From the NCBI GenBank assembly GCA_958426425.1, contig CATZYY010000001.1:28318-92317 (forward strand): DNA of 64,000 nt, given 5' to 3'. The notes below the pieces were generated by a model. The model was given only the letters and a program-made list of their open reading frames with translations. It searched no databases and had not been told where the DNA came from. A program made the translations under genes and the position numbers. This stretch comes from an uncultured Oscillospiraceae bacterium (lineage in GTDB: Bacteria; Bacillota; Clostridia; Oscillospirales; Oscillospiraceae). Shown in pieces: positions 7,828 through 16,700 of this stretch (the first letter of the stretch is position 1; every line of letters begins with the position of its first letter).

Positions 7828-8885
7828 TGGGGAAACTGCGGATCAAGCGTCCCAAAGACGCTCAGGCCGCTCCCAGGGAGCTGGAGCAGAGCCTGCGCCG
7901 GCAGATGGCCTGGGCGGCGGGAACCGAGTATTTCCAAAACCGGGACCCTTTGTACCATGTGACGGAGTCCTTTCAGCAGACCTTTGACGCCATGGGCCGC
8001 CGTCACGCGGCCCAGCTGGGCGCCCAGGAAAAGGAGGAGACCCCGGAGCCCGGGGCGCAGCGGCAGGGCGGAATCCCCCGGGAGGGGGACGTCCCCGATC
8101 CCACCTCCGCCCGCTCCTTCTATGAGCGGGGGCAGCCGGAGGACCAGGACATGCTGCGCCGCTTTTCCGAGACGGCCTTCCAGAGAGGCACCCTCTCCGG
8201 GGCGGTGCTCCAGGGGTCGGGGCAGATGATGCTGTTCTCCTGCCTGAAAAAGACCGTGGGGCAGTCCCAGCCGGACAAATGGCAGCAGCGAAAGCTCTTT
8301 GAAAAGGCCTCCCCCATGCGAAACGTGCCGGGCCACAATCCGGACAAGGTGATTTTCAACCGGGGCTTTGCCGACAGCGCCGTGGGACTGGTGGTGGACA
8401 CCCTGCGGGACGCCCGCCGCACTGTGGAGGATATGCGGGATTTGGCCCTTGGCAAAAGCGAAATGGGGCAGGCCGGGGCGGACACCCTGCGGACCATGTA
8501 CCCCTTTCTGGACGACAGCCGGGAGCGGGCACTGCTGGAGCAGTACCGCAGTCAGCTGCGGGAGACCAGCGCCCCCCAGGAAAAGGCCGCCCTGCAAAAC
8601 GCCATCGCCCGGATGGCGGCCACTGTGGGCAAAAAGGCCCAGATGAAGCAGGAGTTTATCAACAAGCTCCGCTTTCTCTCCGACCGGGCCACCGAGGCGC
8701 TGGAGGTCTTTGAGGCCCCCGGTTTTGCCGGGGCTTTGGACGAGGCCCTGCGAAAGGCCACAGGGGCGGAGGAGCCGCCCCCCGATGAGGAAGGCGGCGG
8801 AGACGATGGAACAGCAGATTCAGGGACGGGACCGGCAGCGTCCGGAGGAACCGGCCCTGCGGGAGCAGACGGCCCCACAGCCTGA
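7827..8885 (+). CDS. eCIS-operon protein of unknown function, 352 aa
   Basis: No family recognised. The ATG at 7827 overlaps the previous stop, implying translational coupling. Predicted mostly helical, with an acidic, low-complexity stretch at residues 65-100 and a Gly/Pro/Thr-rich disordered tail from about residue 320. No signal peptide or membrane segment. Its 3' end overlaps the next gene by 80 bp. Position directly before the sheath gene suggests an assembly or regulatory role, but nothing in the sequence proves this. Confidence 0.6.
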   Translation: MGKLRIKRPKDAQAAPRELEQSLRRQMAWAAGTEYFQNRDPLYHVTESFQQTFDAMGRRHAAQLGAQEKEETPEPGAQRQGGIPREGDVPDPTSARSFYERGQPEDQDMLRRFSETAFQRGTLSGAVLQGSGQMMLFSCLKKTVGQSQPDKWQQRKLFEKASPMRNVPGHNPDKVIFNRGFADSAVGLVVDTLRDARRTVEDMRDLALGKSEMGQAGADTLRTMYPFLDDSRERALLEQYRSQLRETSAPQEKAALQNAIARMAATVGKKAQMKQEFINKLRFLSDRATEALEVFEAPGFAGALDEALRKATGAEEPPPDEEGGGDDGTADSGTGPAASGGTGPAGADGPTA

Positions 8886-9207
8886 GCGGGCGCGGCTCAG
8901 CGGCCCCGGGCTGCTGGCCAAGGCCCTGCAGGAGGGGGCGCCTTTGCTGGAGATGCCGCCGGAGCGCCTGGAGGAACTGGCGGCCGTGCTGGGCAATCAG
9001 CATATGGAAGCTCTGCTGGAGGCGCAGGCCCTCCCTGTGGAGGAGACCTGGTTTACCCTGCCGGAGCAGGTGGATACGGAGCCCTTTCCCGTGCCGCAGA
9101 CAGGTCCCCTTCTCATGGGGGAGGCCCCCGGCCTGACCGGAGGAGACAGCGGCAGAGCCTTTGACCCTGCGGGACTGTTGTATGGAGGAGGCGGTGCCTT
9201 TGAATGA
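8806..9207 (+). CDS. Small eCIS-operon protein of unknown function
   Basis: A 133-aa protein starting inside the previous gene. I chose ATG 8806 (CGGAG just upstream); ATG 8785 is an alternative. The N-terminus is polar; residues 28-60 (GPGLLAKALQEG, PPERLEELAAVLG) could form helices; the C-terminal third is Pro/Gly-rich. Wedged between two overlapping genes. The reading frame is open across the overlap, with GC-rich third positions like its neighbours, so I regard it as real. Function not inferable. Confidence 0.5.
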   Translation: MEQQIQGRDRQRPEEPALREQTAPQPERARLSGPGLLAKALQEGAPLLEMPPERLEELAAVLGNQHMEALLEAQALPVEETWFTLPEQVDTEPFPVPQTGPLLMGEAPGLTGGDSGRAFDPAGLLYGGGGAFE

Positions 9208-9661
9208 GCTCTTTGACCTGCCGCCGGACGGCGGCGCGGAATTGGAGGCCCTCCTGCAGCGCAGCGGCGTGGATTTTCGCCGGGAGGGGGACCAGTTTCG
9301 GTTTCGGTTCACCAGCGGTGGGTGCGCCTGGCAGACGGTGTGCCGCTGTCAGGGACAGTGGGTGCTGGTGTATGGCATTCATCCCGCCCCTGTGAGCAAC
9401 CTCGCCCGGGCCCAGGCCCTGTGCGGCCGCCTGAACGCAAGGGTGGTACGGGGGAGCTTCTTCCTGCAGGAGGGCCGCTTTATCTTCCGTACCAGCGCCT
9501 ATCTCACCGAGCGCTTTGAGGCCCAGGCGCGGATTGCCGATGCCCTGGAGTACAACGCCGCCGCCCTCTCCCGCTGGTGGGAGCGTCTGGCGGGGGAGGC
9601 CGCGGACCTCCCCATGACCCCTGAATCCGAATCCCGGCTGGCTGGGGTTTTGGAGGAATAA
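9200..9661 (+). CDS. Possible YbjN/chaperone-like protein before the sheath gene
   Basis: A 153-aa protein, mixed alpha/beta, with a run of strands (DQFRFRFTSGGCAWQTV, WVLVYGIHP, GRFIFRTSAYL) followed by a long helix (AQARIADALEYNAAALSRWWERL). This order resembles YbjN/type III secretion chaperone-like folds, at low confidence. I prefer the TTG start at 9200 because GGAGGAGG (9184-9191) lies 8 nt upstream; the ATG at 9182 lacks a ribosome binding site. The start overlaps the preceding stop. A chaperone for sheath or payload would fit the position, but this is inference. Confidence 0.5.
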   Translation: MNELFDLPPDGGAELEALLQRSGVDFRREGDQFRFRFTSGGCAWQTVCRCQGQWVLVYGIHPAPVSNLARAQALCGRLNARVVRGSFFLQEGRFIFRTSAYLTERFEAQARIADALEYNAAALSRWWERLAGEAADLPMTPESESRLAGVLEE

Positions 9662-9689
9662 ACTTGACTGCGCAACATTTTTATCACAG

Positions 9690-9747
9690 AAAGGAGGGGC
9701 GCTTCACGTCCGGCCCCCAGCCAATTTTCGAGGCGTGAAGCAACAAC
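9690..9747 (+). promoter_or_regulatory. Shine-Dalgarno - hairpin - start codon arrangement for sheath gene
   Basis: A strong AAAGGAGG (9690-9697) lies about 50 nt upstream of the sheath ATG (9748), too far for normal initiation. Between them GCTTCACG (9701-9708) pairs perfectly with CGTGAAGC (9734-9741). If this stem forms, GGAGG is brought to an effective 9 nt from the ATG. Confidence 0.6.
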
Positions 9748-11499
9748 ATGGCAGAGTATCTATCCCCGGGTGTATATGTGGAGGAGTACGATTCCGGCGC
9801 GACACCTATGCAGGGCGTGAGCACCAGCACCGCAGGCTTCGTGGGCCTGGCGGAGCGGGGCCCGGTCATCGGTCAGCCGCAGCTGGTTACCAGCTTTGCC
9901 GACTATAAGCGGATGTACGGCGGATACCTCAGCGACGCGGCCTACGGCGGCAACCGCTTCCTGCCCTACGCGGTGGAGCAGTTCTTCGCCAACGGCGGCG
10001 CCCGGGCCTACATCATGCGGGCTATCCCCGGCGATGCCAAGGCCGGCAGCGTCACTTCCGGCGCGCTGAAGATCACCGCCGCCAACCCCGGCGCCTGGGC
10101 CGAGGATCTGCGGGTCTCCGTTGCCCCGGCCTCCAAGGCCAAGACCCAGGTTCTCTCCGCCGCCGGCGCCGACCTGACGCTGAAAAACGCCGACGGCTTC
10201 AATCCCGGCGACGTGGTGGAGCTCTTTGACGGCAAGACCGCCGCCTACGCCACCGTGAAAAACGTGCTGGACAAGGTCATCACCCTGGACGCCCCCTGCG
10301 CCCTGGACGTGGCCGACGCCAAGGTGGGCACCGCCAAGTACATCAAAACCTGCGAGATTACCCTGATCGTCCGGCTGGGCGAGAACGAGGAGACTTACGA
10401 AAACCTCTCCCTCAAGCCCGACGCGCTGAACAACGTGTGCGTCAAGACGGCCAAATCCGACCTGATTCGGGTGGAGGTGGAGGCGGTCAAGGCGGCCCCC
10501 GCTCCCGCCAAGGACAAGGATGGCAAGGAGGCTCCCGCCCCCAAGGCCCCCTCCATTGTGCCCTTCGCCCAGTGCGGCGGCGGCAGCGAGGAGCTGGTGC
10601 TGACCCTCCAGGGCGGCAGCAACGGCTCCGTCCTCACCGTCACGCCGGACGCCTTCCTGGGCAAGGACGGCGGCCCCGGCAAGCGCACCGGCCTCCAGGC
10701 CTTCCAGGAGAACGGCAATGTGTCCATTATGGCCATTCCCGGCGTAACCTCTCCCGAGGTCCAGGCGGCCCTGATCGGCTTCTGCGAGAGCAAGAAGAGC
10801 TGCTTCGCCATTTTGGATGTGCCCATGGAGCTGAAGAAGACCAACGACGTGGCGGCCTTCCGGGACATGTACGACTCCACCTACGCCGCCATGTATCACC
10901 CCTGGCTGGAGATGTACGACGCCGGCGCCAAGCGCTCGGCCTACTTCCCGCCCTCCGGCGCCATGGCCGGCATTTACGCCCGCACCGACATCGAGCGTGG
11001 CGTCCACAAGGCCCCCGCCAACGAGGTGGTCCGGGGCTGCACGGGCCTGTCCTGCGCCTACAACGAGGGCGAGCAGGACATCCTCAACCCTATGGGCGTG
11101 AACCTGATCCGCGCCTTCACCGGCCGGGGCATCCGGGTCTGGGGCGCCCGCACCATCAGCTCCAACGGCCTTTGGAAGTACCTCAACGTCCGGCGCCTGT
11201 TCATCTACGTGGAGGAGTCCATCAAGGCCAACACCAACTGGGTGGTCTTCGAACCCAACTCCGCGGTGCTGTGGAGCAGGGTCACCCGCACCATCGAGAC
11301 GTTCCTGGCCACCTGCTGGCGGGACGGCGCCCTGGCGGGCTCCACCCCCTCCGAGGCCTTCTTCGTGGAGTGCGGCCCCACCACCATGACCCAGGACGAC
11401 ATTGACAACGGCCGCCTGATCTGCCAGATCGGCATTGCCCCCGTGAAGCCCGCCGAGTTCGTGATCTTCCGCATCACCCAGAAGACGGCTTCCGAGTAA
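9748..11499 (+). CDS. Contractile tail sheath protein
   Basis: A 583-aa sheath subunit of the injection system; polymerises around the tube and contracts. The N-terminus MAEYLSPGVYVEE is the signature of phage and eCIS sheath proteins, and the C-terminal domain shows GVNLIRAFTGRGIRVWGARTIS and the conserved WRDGALAGSTPSEAFFVECG segment. An insertion rich in Ala/Pro/Lys (about residues 248-272, PAPAKDKDGKEAPAPK) lies in the middle domain and is probably a surface loop. Only one sheath gene is present, unlike Afp/PVC loci with three. Expected to be very abundant; see the leader structure at 9690-9747. Confidence 0.96.
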   Translation: MAEYLSPGVYVEEYDSGATPMQGVSTSTAGFVGLAERGPVIGQPQLVTSFADYKRMYGGYLSDAAYGGNRFLPYAVEQFFANGGARAYIMRAIPGDAKAGSVTSGALKITAANPGAWAEDLRVSVAPASKAKTQVLSAAGADLTLKNADGFNPGDVVELFDGKTAAYATVKNVLDKVITLDAPCALDVADAKVGTAKYIKTCEITLIVRLGENEETYENLSLKPDALNNVCVKTAKSDLIRVEVEAVKAAPAPAKDKDGKEAPAPKAPSIVPFAQCGGGSEELVLTLQGGSNGSVLTVTPDAFLGKDGGPGKRTGLQAFQENGNVSIMAIPGVTSPEVQAALIGFCESKKSCFAILDVPMELKKTNDVAAFRDMYDSTYAAMYHPWLEMYDAGAKRSAYFPPSGAMAGIYARTDIERGVHKAPANEVVRGCTGLSCAYNEGEQDILNPMGVNLIRAFTGRGIRVWGARTISSNGLWKYLNVRRLFIYVEESIKANTNWVVFEPNSAVLWSRVTRTIETFLATCWRDGALAGSTPSEAFFVECGPTTMTQDDIDNGRLICQIGIAPVKPAEFVIFRITQKTASE

Positions 11500-11541
11500 T
11501 CCCAGTTCTCCAACACTGACACAGAAAGGACGAAATGAACC

Positions 11542-12021
11542 ATGGCCATCAATTATCCATACAGAGTATTTCGGTACCAGGTGGAGATCGACGGGATCAG
11601 CCGGGCGGGCTTCTCTGAAGTGTCCGGCATGAGCGCCTCCACCGACGCTGTGGAGTACCGCGAGGGCGACGACCTGCGCAATACGCCCCGGAAACTGGCG
11701 GGACTGACCAAGTTCGGCAACGTGACGCTGCGCTGGGGCGTATCCGATGACAGCGACTTCCTGGATTGGCTCAATTCCGTGGCGCCCACCAACACCGCGC
11801 CTCCCACCGGCATGGTGCGGCACAACGTGACCATCACCCTCATCGACGACGCCGGCAACCCCGGCCCCTCCTGGCAGCTGATCAACGCCTGGCCCGTGGG
11901 CTACACCGTGCCCGACCTCAACGGTATGGGCGGCGAGGTGGCCATCCAGTCCCTGGAGCTGTGCCACGAGGGTCTGGAGCATACCCCCGGTTCCGTGGCC
12001 GGCACCCCCTCTACCATCTGA
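11542..12021 (+). CDS. Tail tube protein 1
   Basis: A 159-aa T4 gp19-like tube protein of the Afp1/5 type. Features: PYRVFRYQVEIDG at the N-terminus, SGMSASTDAVEYREG (the loop that stacks on the next ring), WGVSDDSDFLDWL and NAWPVGYTVPDLNGMGGEVAIQSLELCHEG at the C-terminus. It forms the inner tube beneath the sheath. Follows the sheath gene by 42 bp, the standard eCIS order. Confidence 0.94.
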   Translation: MAINYPYRVFRYQVEIDGISRAGFSEVSGMSASTDAVEYREGDDLRNTPRKLAGLTKFGNVTLRWGVSDDSDFLDWLNSVAPTNTAPPTGMVRHNVTITLIDDAGNPGPSWQLINAWPVGYTVPDLNGMGGEVAIQSLELCHEGLEHTPGSVAGTPSTI

Positions 12022-12103
12022 TCTGTGACGGATGCTCCCTGACGGGCGCGCAGGCCGGCGTGCCTGCGCGCCCCGGGGACATCCCGGCCTAGGAGGAGAC
12101 ATC

Positions 12104-12463
12104 ATGCAGACTGAATTTGAATTTGAGCTGCCCAAGGGATACGTGGACCCCAACGGCGAGATCCACAAGCGGGGCACCATGCGCCTTGCAACAGCGGCGG
12201 ACGAGATCCTGCCTCTGCGGGACCCTCGGGTGCAGCAGAACGCCGGATACCTCACCATCATCCTGCTGTCCCGGGTGGTGACCAGGCTGGGCTCTCTCAG
12301 CGCGGTGAACACCCGGGTGATTGAGAATCTGTTCACCATGGATTTGGCCTATCTCCAGGATATGTACCAGCGGATCAACATGTCGGAGATGCCTCACTAC
12401 CAGCTTACCTGTCCCCACTGCAACCAGCAGTTTGAGGTGCCGCTGGATTTTTTGCTGGGCTAG
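12104..12463 (+). CDS. Tail-assembly-chaperone-like protein (frame 0 product)
   Basis: A 119-aa protein between the first and second tube genes. ATG 12104 has AGGAGGAG 5 nt upstream. The N-terminus (EFELPKGYVDPNGEIHKRGTMRLATAADE) is typical of eCIS/phage proteins that follow the tube gene; the C-terminal part holds CPHC (a single Cys pair) and ends LDFLLG. The last codons contain the slippery heptamer T TTT TTG (12448-12454), so a minority of ribosomes may continue into the -1 frame (12454-12780), giving a 225-aa fusion. This is analogous in position and logic to phage G/GT tail assembly chaperones. Confidence 0.75.
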   Translation: MQTEFEFELPKGYVDPNGEIHKRGTMRLATAADEILPLRDPRVQQNAGYLTIILLSRVVTRLGSLSAVNTRVIENLFTMDLAYLQDMYQRINMSEMPHYQLTCPHCNQQFEVPLDFLLG

Positions 12464-12780
12464 AGTGGGCTTCCCAGGAGAACGAGGGCCTGCCCATCCG
12501 GCGTCTGCCGCCGCAGGAGCGGGAGCCCGGACCTGACGCCTGGCGGGATCTGCCTCGCCGGCAGGACAGCCCTCTCACCCGGAAGTCCGCCCAGGGGATG
12601 TCGCTCTACCCCCAGGATCGCCTGTATCAGGAGATGGCGTTTCTGGCCTACTATCTGCATTGGTCCGATCAGGCCCTGATGGCCCTGGACCACTGGGAGC
12701 GGCGGCGCTGGTGCCGCGAGGTGTCCGCAATCAACCAAAAGCTCAGCGGCGACGACAAAAAGACCTTTGAACTGAGATAA
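12454..12780 (+). CDS. DUF6760-like domain reached by -1 frameshift
   Basis: The -1 frame relative to the preceding gene is open from 12436 to the stop at 12780 and encodes about 108 residues after the slip. The C-terminal 60 residues (MSLYPQDRLYQEMAFLAYYLHWS ... HWERRRWCREVSAINQK, shown in parts) match my memory of the small DUF6760 proteins found after tube genes in eCIS loci. There is no ATG, GTG or TTG with a ribosome binding site in the first 48 codons; the only ATG (12598) has a poor site. Frameshift-dependent expression is therefore the simplest reading; a sequencing error is the main alternative. Confidence 0.65.
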   Translation, partial: AGLEWASQENEGLPIRRLPPQEREPGPDAWRDLPRRQDSPLTRKSAQGMSLYPQDRLYQEMAFLAYYLHWSDQALMALDHWERRRWCREVSAINQKLSGDDKKTFELR

Positions 12781-12799
12781 AGGGCAGGTGAGAGATCCC

Positions 12800-13309
12800 A
12801 TGGCAAGAGAGGCTCCAAACTACGATCCCATACAGTCCTCCTATTTTTTGATCCAGGTGGGGAACAGCCAGGGCATCTCCGCCGCCTTCAGCCGGTTTTC
12901 CGGAGTGAAGATGGAAGTGGAGACTATACAAACCCGCAGCGGAAACGACAGCCGGGGCGTAAAGGAGTACACGCCGGTGTTCACCAGCTATGCCCCGGTG
13001 ACATTGAGCAAGGGCGTGGTGGGGGACACGGATTTCCTCAAATGGGTGTTTTCCGCCTGCGCCGGGGAATTTACCGGCCCCAGCGCCGGCAACCTGCGGC
13101 GGACCATCGACGTGATTGCCCTGGACAGCTCCCGGAACCACCGGGCCACCTGGACTCTCCTGGGGGCCATGCCCATCGGGTATGAGCTCTCTCCTATGGA
13201 CGGCAACCGTAGCGAGGTGCTTACGGAGAACATCACCTTTGCCATCACCGGCGTGAAGCGGACCATGGTGCCCCCGCTTGAGAAGCTGATTCCGCCGGTG
13301 ACCCTGTGA
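12800..13309 (+). CDS. Tail tube protein 2
   Basis: A 169-aa member of the same gp19-like tube family (FSRFSGVKMEVETIQTRSGN, GVVGDTDFLKWVFS, TLLGAMPIGYELSPMDGNRSEVLTENITFAITGVKR, given in parts). ATG 12800 has AGGTGAG 8 nt upstream, preferred to the GTG at 12788. In Afp/PVC particles the extra tube paralogues form the rings nearest the baseplate. Confidence 0.9.
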   Translation: MAREAPNYDPIQSSYFLIQVGNSQGISAAFSRFSGVKMEVETIQTRSGNDSRGVKEYTPVFTSYAPVTLSKGVVGDTDFLKWVFSACAGEFTGPSAGNLRRTIDVIALDSSRNHRATWTLLGAMPIGYELSPMDGNRSEVLTENITFAITGVKRTMVPPLEKLIPPVTL

Positions 13310-13369
13310 GCCCTTCCGCCCTGGGCGGAGAGAACATGCATTGAGAAAACGGGAGAGGAGAGAGGCGGC

Positions 13370-13786
13370 ATGGCCATATCCGGCGCTTATTTCGATGTTT
13401 TGCTGGTGGGAGTGGGGGCCTTGCTGGCCGGCGGCTTCACCTCCGTGTCCGGCCTGGGCATGGAGGCCGATTACGAGGTCTACACAGAGGGGGGGAGCAA
13501 CTATCCCCGCTTCTTTTTCAAAAATACCAAGCCCCAGCGCCTGGTGCTGGAGCAGGGCGTTATCACCACCATCGACAGCGTGTCGCTGCTGATGGGGATG
13601 GTGAACCAGGGAATGTCCATTCCCCTGGCCGGCGGCATCGTCTTGATGGACAGCTTCGGCGTGCCCCAGCGGGAGTGGACGGTGGTGGGGGCCCATCTGG
13701 TGAAATATGAGGGTCCCCGGCTGGACAGCAACCAGGCCAGTGTGGCCGTGAACCGGATCGAACTGATCCACAACGGGTGCTTCTGA
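13370..13786 (+). CDS. Tail tube protein 3
   Basis: A 138-aa gp19-like protein, shorter than the other two. Motifs: FTSVSGLGMEADYEVYTEGG, LVLEQGVIT and WTVVGAHLVKYEGPRLDSN, with a hydrophobic N-terminus (YFDVLLVGVGALLAGGF). It probably forms the ring contacting the baseplate hub. Good GGAGAGAGG upstream. The stop overlaps the next ATG (TGATG at 13784-13788), so the long repeat protein that follows is translationally coupled to it. Confidence 0.87.
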   Translation: MAISGAYFDVLLVGVGALLAGGFTSVSGLGMEADYEVYTEGGSNYPRFFFKNTKPQRLVLEQGVITTIDSVSLLMGMVNQGMSIPLAGGIVLMDSFGVPQREWTVVGAHLVKYEGPRLDSNQASVAVNRIELIHNGCF

Positions 13787-16700
13787 TGAATTCCATTGCC
13801 GTGACAAAACCGGATATGGGCGTGCTGTCCAGGGAGCGGCTGCAGCTCTCCCCCTTCGGCATCCTGGCCCAGACCTTTGCGGAGGATCTGCTGGCCCGGG
13901 CGGAGCAGAAGGAGGGGCTGTGGTCCTACGTGCCCCTGGAGCTGCTGGAGGAGGGGGAGCGTGTGCCTCCCTCTGAGGCAGTGTGGCCCAAGGTCACGCT
14001 CCAGGTGGATCTCCAGCTGGTGCTGGAGGCCCTGCGCCGGGAGGGAGATCGGTCGGAACAGCAGCAGGCCACGGAGCGAATTGTGGAGCGGGTGCTCCAG
14101 CTCCAGGCCAAGCGGGGTCCGGCCCCAGCTGAGAAAGCGGCTGCCCCGGAGCGGCCCGCCTCCCCAGTGGTGCAGGGGATCGTGCGGCAGGAATTTCACC
14201 AGCATTTGACGCAGAATATCCACATCACCCAGTCCCTGTCCCAGGGGGCCGACCTGGGGCAGCAGCGTCCGCCCGGCGACCTGGCCCGGCAGGCGGAGGC
14301 CTTCTCCCAGCGGCTTCAGACGCTGCGGGAGGAGGGAATGGCCTTCCCCCGGGAGAGTACGGCGGAGCAGGGCCGGGTGCGTATTTCCAAATTGCCGGAG
14401 GGCACATCCCCGTTGTCCCCGCCCCATGCTCCCCAGGAGGCGGCTCTGCCGCCCCAGGAAGCCATGGAGCTTTTGGAGGACCGGGGAGAGGAATCCGCCC
14501 GGACGACAGAGCGTGCCCAGGCGGCTTTGGCGCGGTCAGGGGAGCGGCTCCAGTCGCTGCTGGAGCAGGTTCTGACCCATAAGGAAAAAGAGGCTTCTCC
14601 CGGAAAACACTCCGCCCCACCCCTGGAACGCGGACCGGAGAAGAATGTCCGGCCGACAGTCTCCGGGAAACCCTATAGGGAACCGACCGCCGGGGAACAT
14701 CAACCGGGCGGCACGGAAAAGCCCGCAGGAGAGGGACGTCCCGCCGGGAGGACCCGGTCTGAGGGAAAGCCATCCGTGTTAGATAAGGCGGCAGCCGGCA
14801 TTTCCCCGCCGCTGTCTACCACGGCCCGGGACATTCGCATGAGACCGGAGGGCGTTTTGCACGAGCGCCCCGAACAGAGTTCGGAGAATCCCGGTACCAC
14901 CGCAGCGGCACAGCCCCCTGTAGAGCTGTCCCACCGGACGCCGGCGGAGGGGGAATCCCCTCCGTATGAGGGAGATGTCCCGAGGGGCCGGGGAACAGAG
15001 CGGGGCCATCCGTCTGCTGCTCCGGCGGAGCCGGCGGGGCAGAGCGGAGAAAAGCCCTCAAGCCGGGAGAACAGGACCGGAGAACAACAGAAAGGCAGAC
15101 AGGACAGCCGCCGGCAGGACGCTGTTCAGCGGACCGCCTCCGGAGCAGAGCAGAAAAAGCATACGGCGCCCGAGCGAAACGATCAAGAGGCCCGCGCGGA
15201 GAAGGTCACCGGGGAAGACACCCAACCCCACGCCCCCGACCATACGGAAAAAGCCGCAGAAGCAGCAGTGCCCGGCACCCGGACCCTGTCTCCCACGGTG
15301 CGGGACATCCGGACAGGAGGAAACCCACCGAAAGAGCAGGACGGCGCGAAGCAGCCGCTCCTCCCTGGGGCGGAGCAGATGGTCCGGCCCCCGGTGGAGC
15401 TGTCCCACCGGATGGCGGCGGAGGGAGAAGAAACCGCTCCTTGGGCGGAAACGGCCCTCCAGAGCCGGAGAAAAGAGAAACCTGAACAGAATCGTCCTGC
15501 CTCCGTGTCCGTAAAGCGGAAGGAGCGCGGTGAGAGAGACCGCGGCGGCGAGGATGAGCGCCGGCAGCGCGCCGCGGCCGGAGAGACCGGAACCGGACAG
15601 CGCCATCTGAGTGGTACCGCTGCCCAAAGCCCCTACATCGGAGCAGACCTGCCGGGACGCGCAGGAGACCTCCAGTTTGCGGGAAAGATCCCAGGACCAG
15701 CGGAGCCCGGTGCCCGGACATTGCCCCCCACGGCGAGGGATATCCGGCTGGGACCGGGAAACCATCTGGGAGACCAGAGCGAGATCCAGGGCAGCCTGGA
15801 GCAGCTGCTTTCCTCTCAGACAGAGCCGATGGTCCAGCCCCCGTTGGAGCTGGCCCATCGGCTGACGGAGGCAGGCGGAGATTCCCCCTTCAAAGGAGAT
15901 GCCGACGGGAGCCGGGCAAAAAAACCGGGGCAGGTGTTTGCCGCCCCGGGGGCGGAAAATCGGCAAAGCGGCGAAAGCAGCCCCGGTGGAAAGACCGAAA
16001 GCGGGCAGCGGGCCCGGACAGGGCCGGGCCCTGAAGATAGACGGTATGGCGCCCAGGGAGAGACCATCCGGAGGCCGGTCCTGGGCAAAGCCCGGGCTGG
16101 GACCTCTGTGAAAGCGGGCCCAAAAGCCCCCGTGAGAAGTACCCGGCCAACGGCGAAGGCCATGGCGGCAGCCGCAGCAAACGTCGGGACGCTGCCTGTC
16201 GCAGTCAGAGACATTCGGGTGGGGGGCGAAAATCCCCCGGGAGAGCGAAACGGCGCGGAAGGCCCGCAGCTTTCCCGTCAGGCGGAGATCTTCCCCCAGA
16301 TACCGCTGGAGCTGTCCCGCCGGGCGGAACTGGCAGGCGGAGCTGGGGCAGAGTCCCAGCCCCCTGCGGATTTGCTTTTGAACCGGCCCGGCAGCGCCGG
16401 AGAGATCGGCTTTTCAGGGGGACAGATGGCGCAGGCGCCCATGGCCGGAGAAAGTACCCGGCCGGCAGGGGCGGCACCGTTCCAGCCGGAGCCGCTGACC
16501 TACGGCCCCGGGCAGCCGGCGGATGCCCGGCAGAGTCAGGGGGCCGCGCCCCGTCAGAGCGGGGGAGCGGTTGACCTTCAAAATCTGCCGGACTGGGCCA
16601 AGCGCTTTTTGCGGGAAGGGGCCCCCACCGGACCCAGCGGCCGGACCATGGGCGTGGCCAGAGACATTGCCTCCCTGCCCCCGTCGGAGACAGGGGACAG

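Noticed and set aside
9760..12339. Long antisense frame over sheath and tube genes (859 codons, minus strand)
   Set aside because: A shadow of GC-rich codon bias opposite clearly conserved genes; Gly/His/Ala-rich translation without any domain or ribosome binding site.
12598..12780. 60-aa DUF6760-like frame as an independent gene
   Set aside because: No adequate ribosome binding site at ATG 12598, while the same frame stays open back to a slippery site; treated as a frameshift extension instead.
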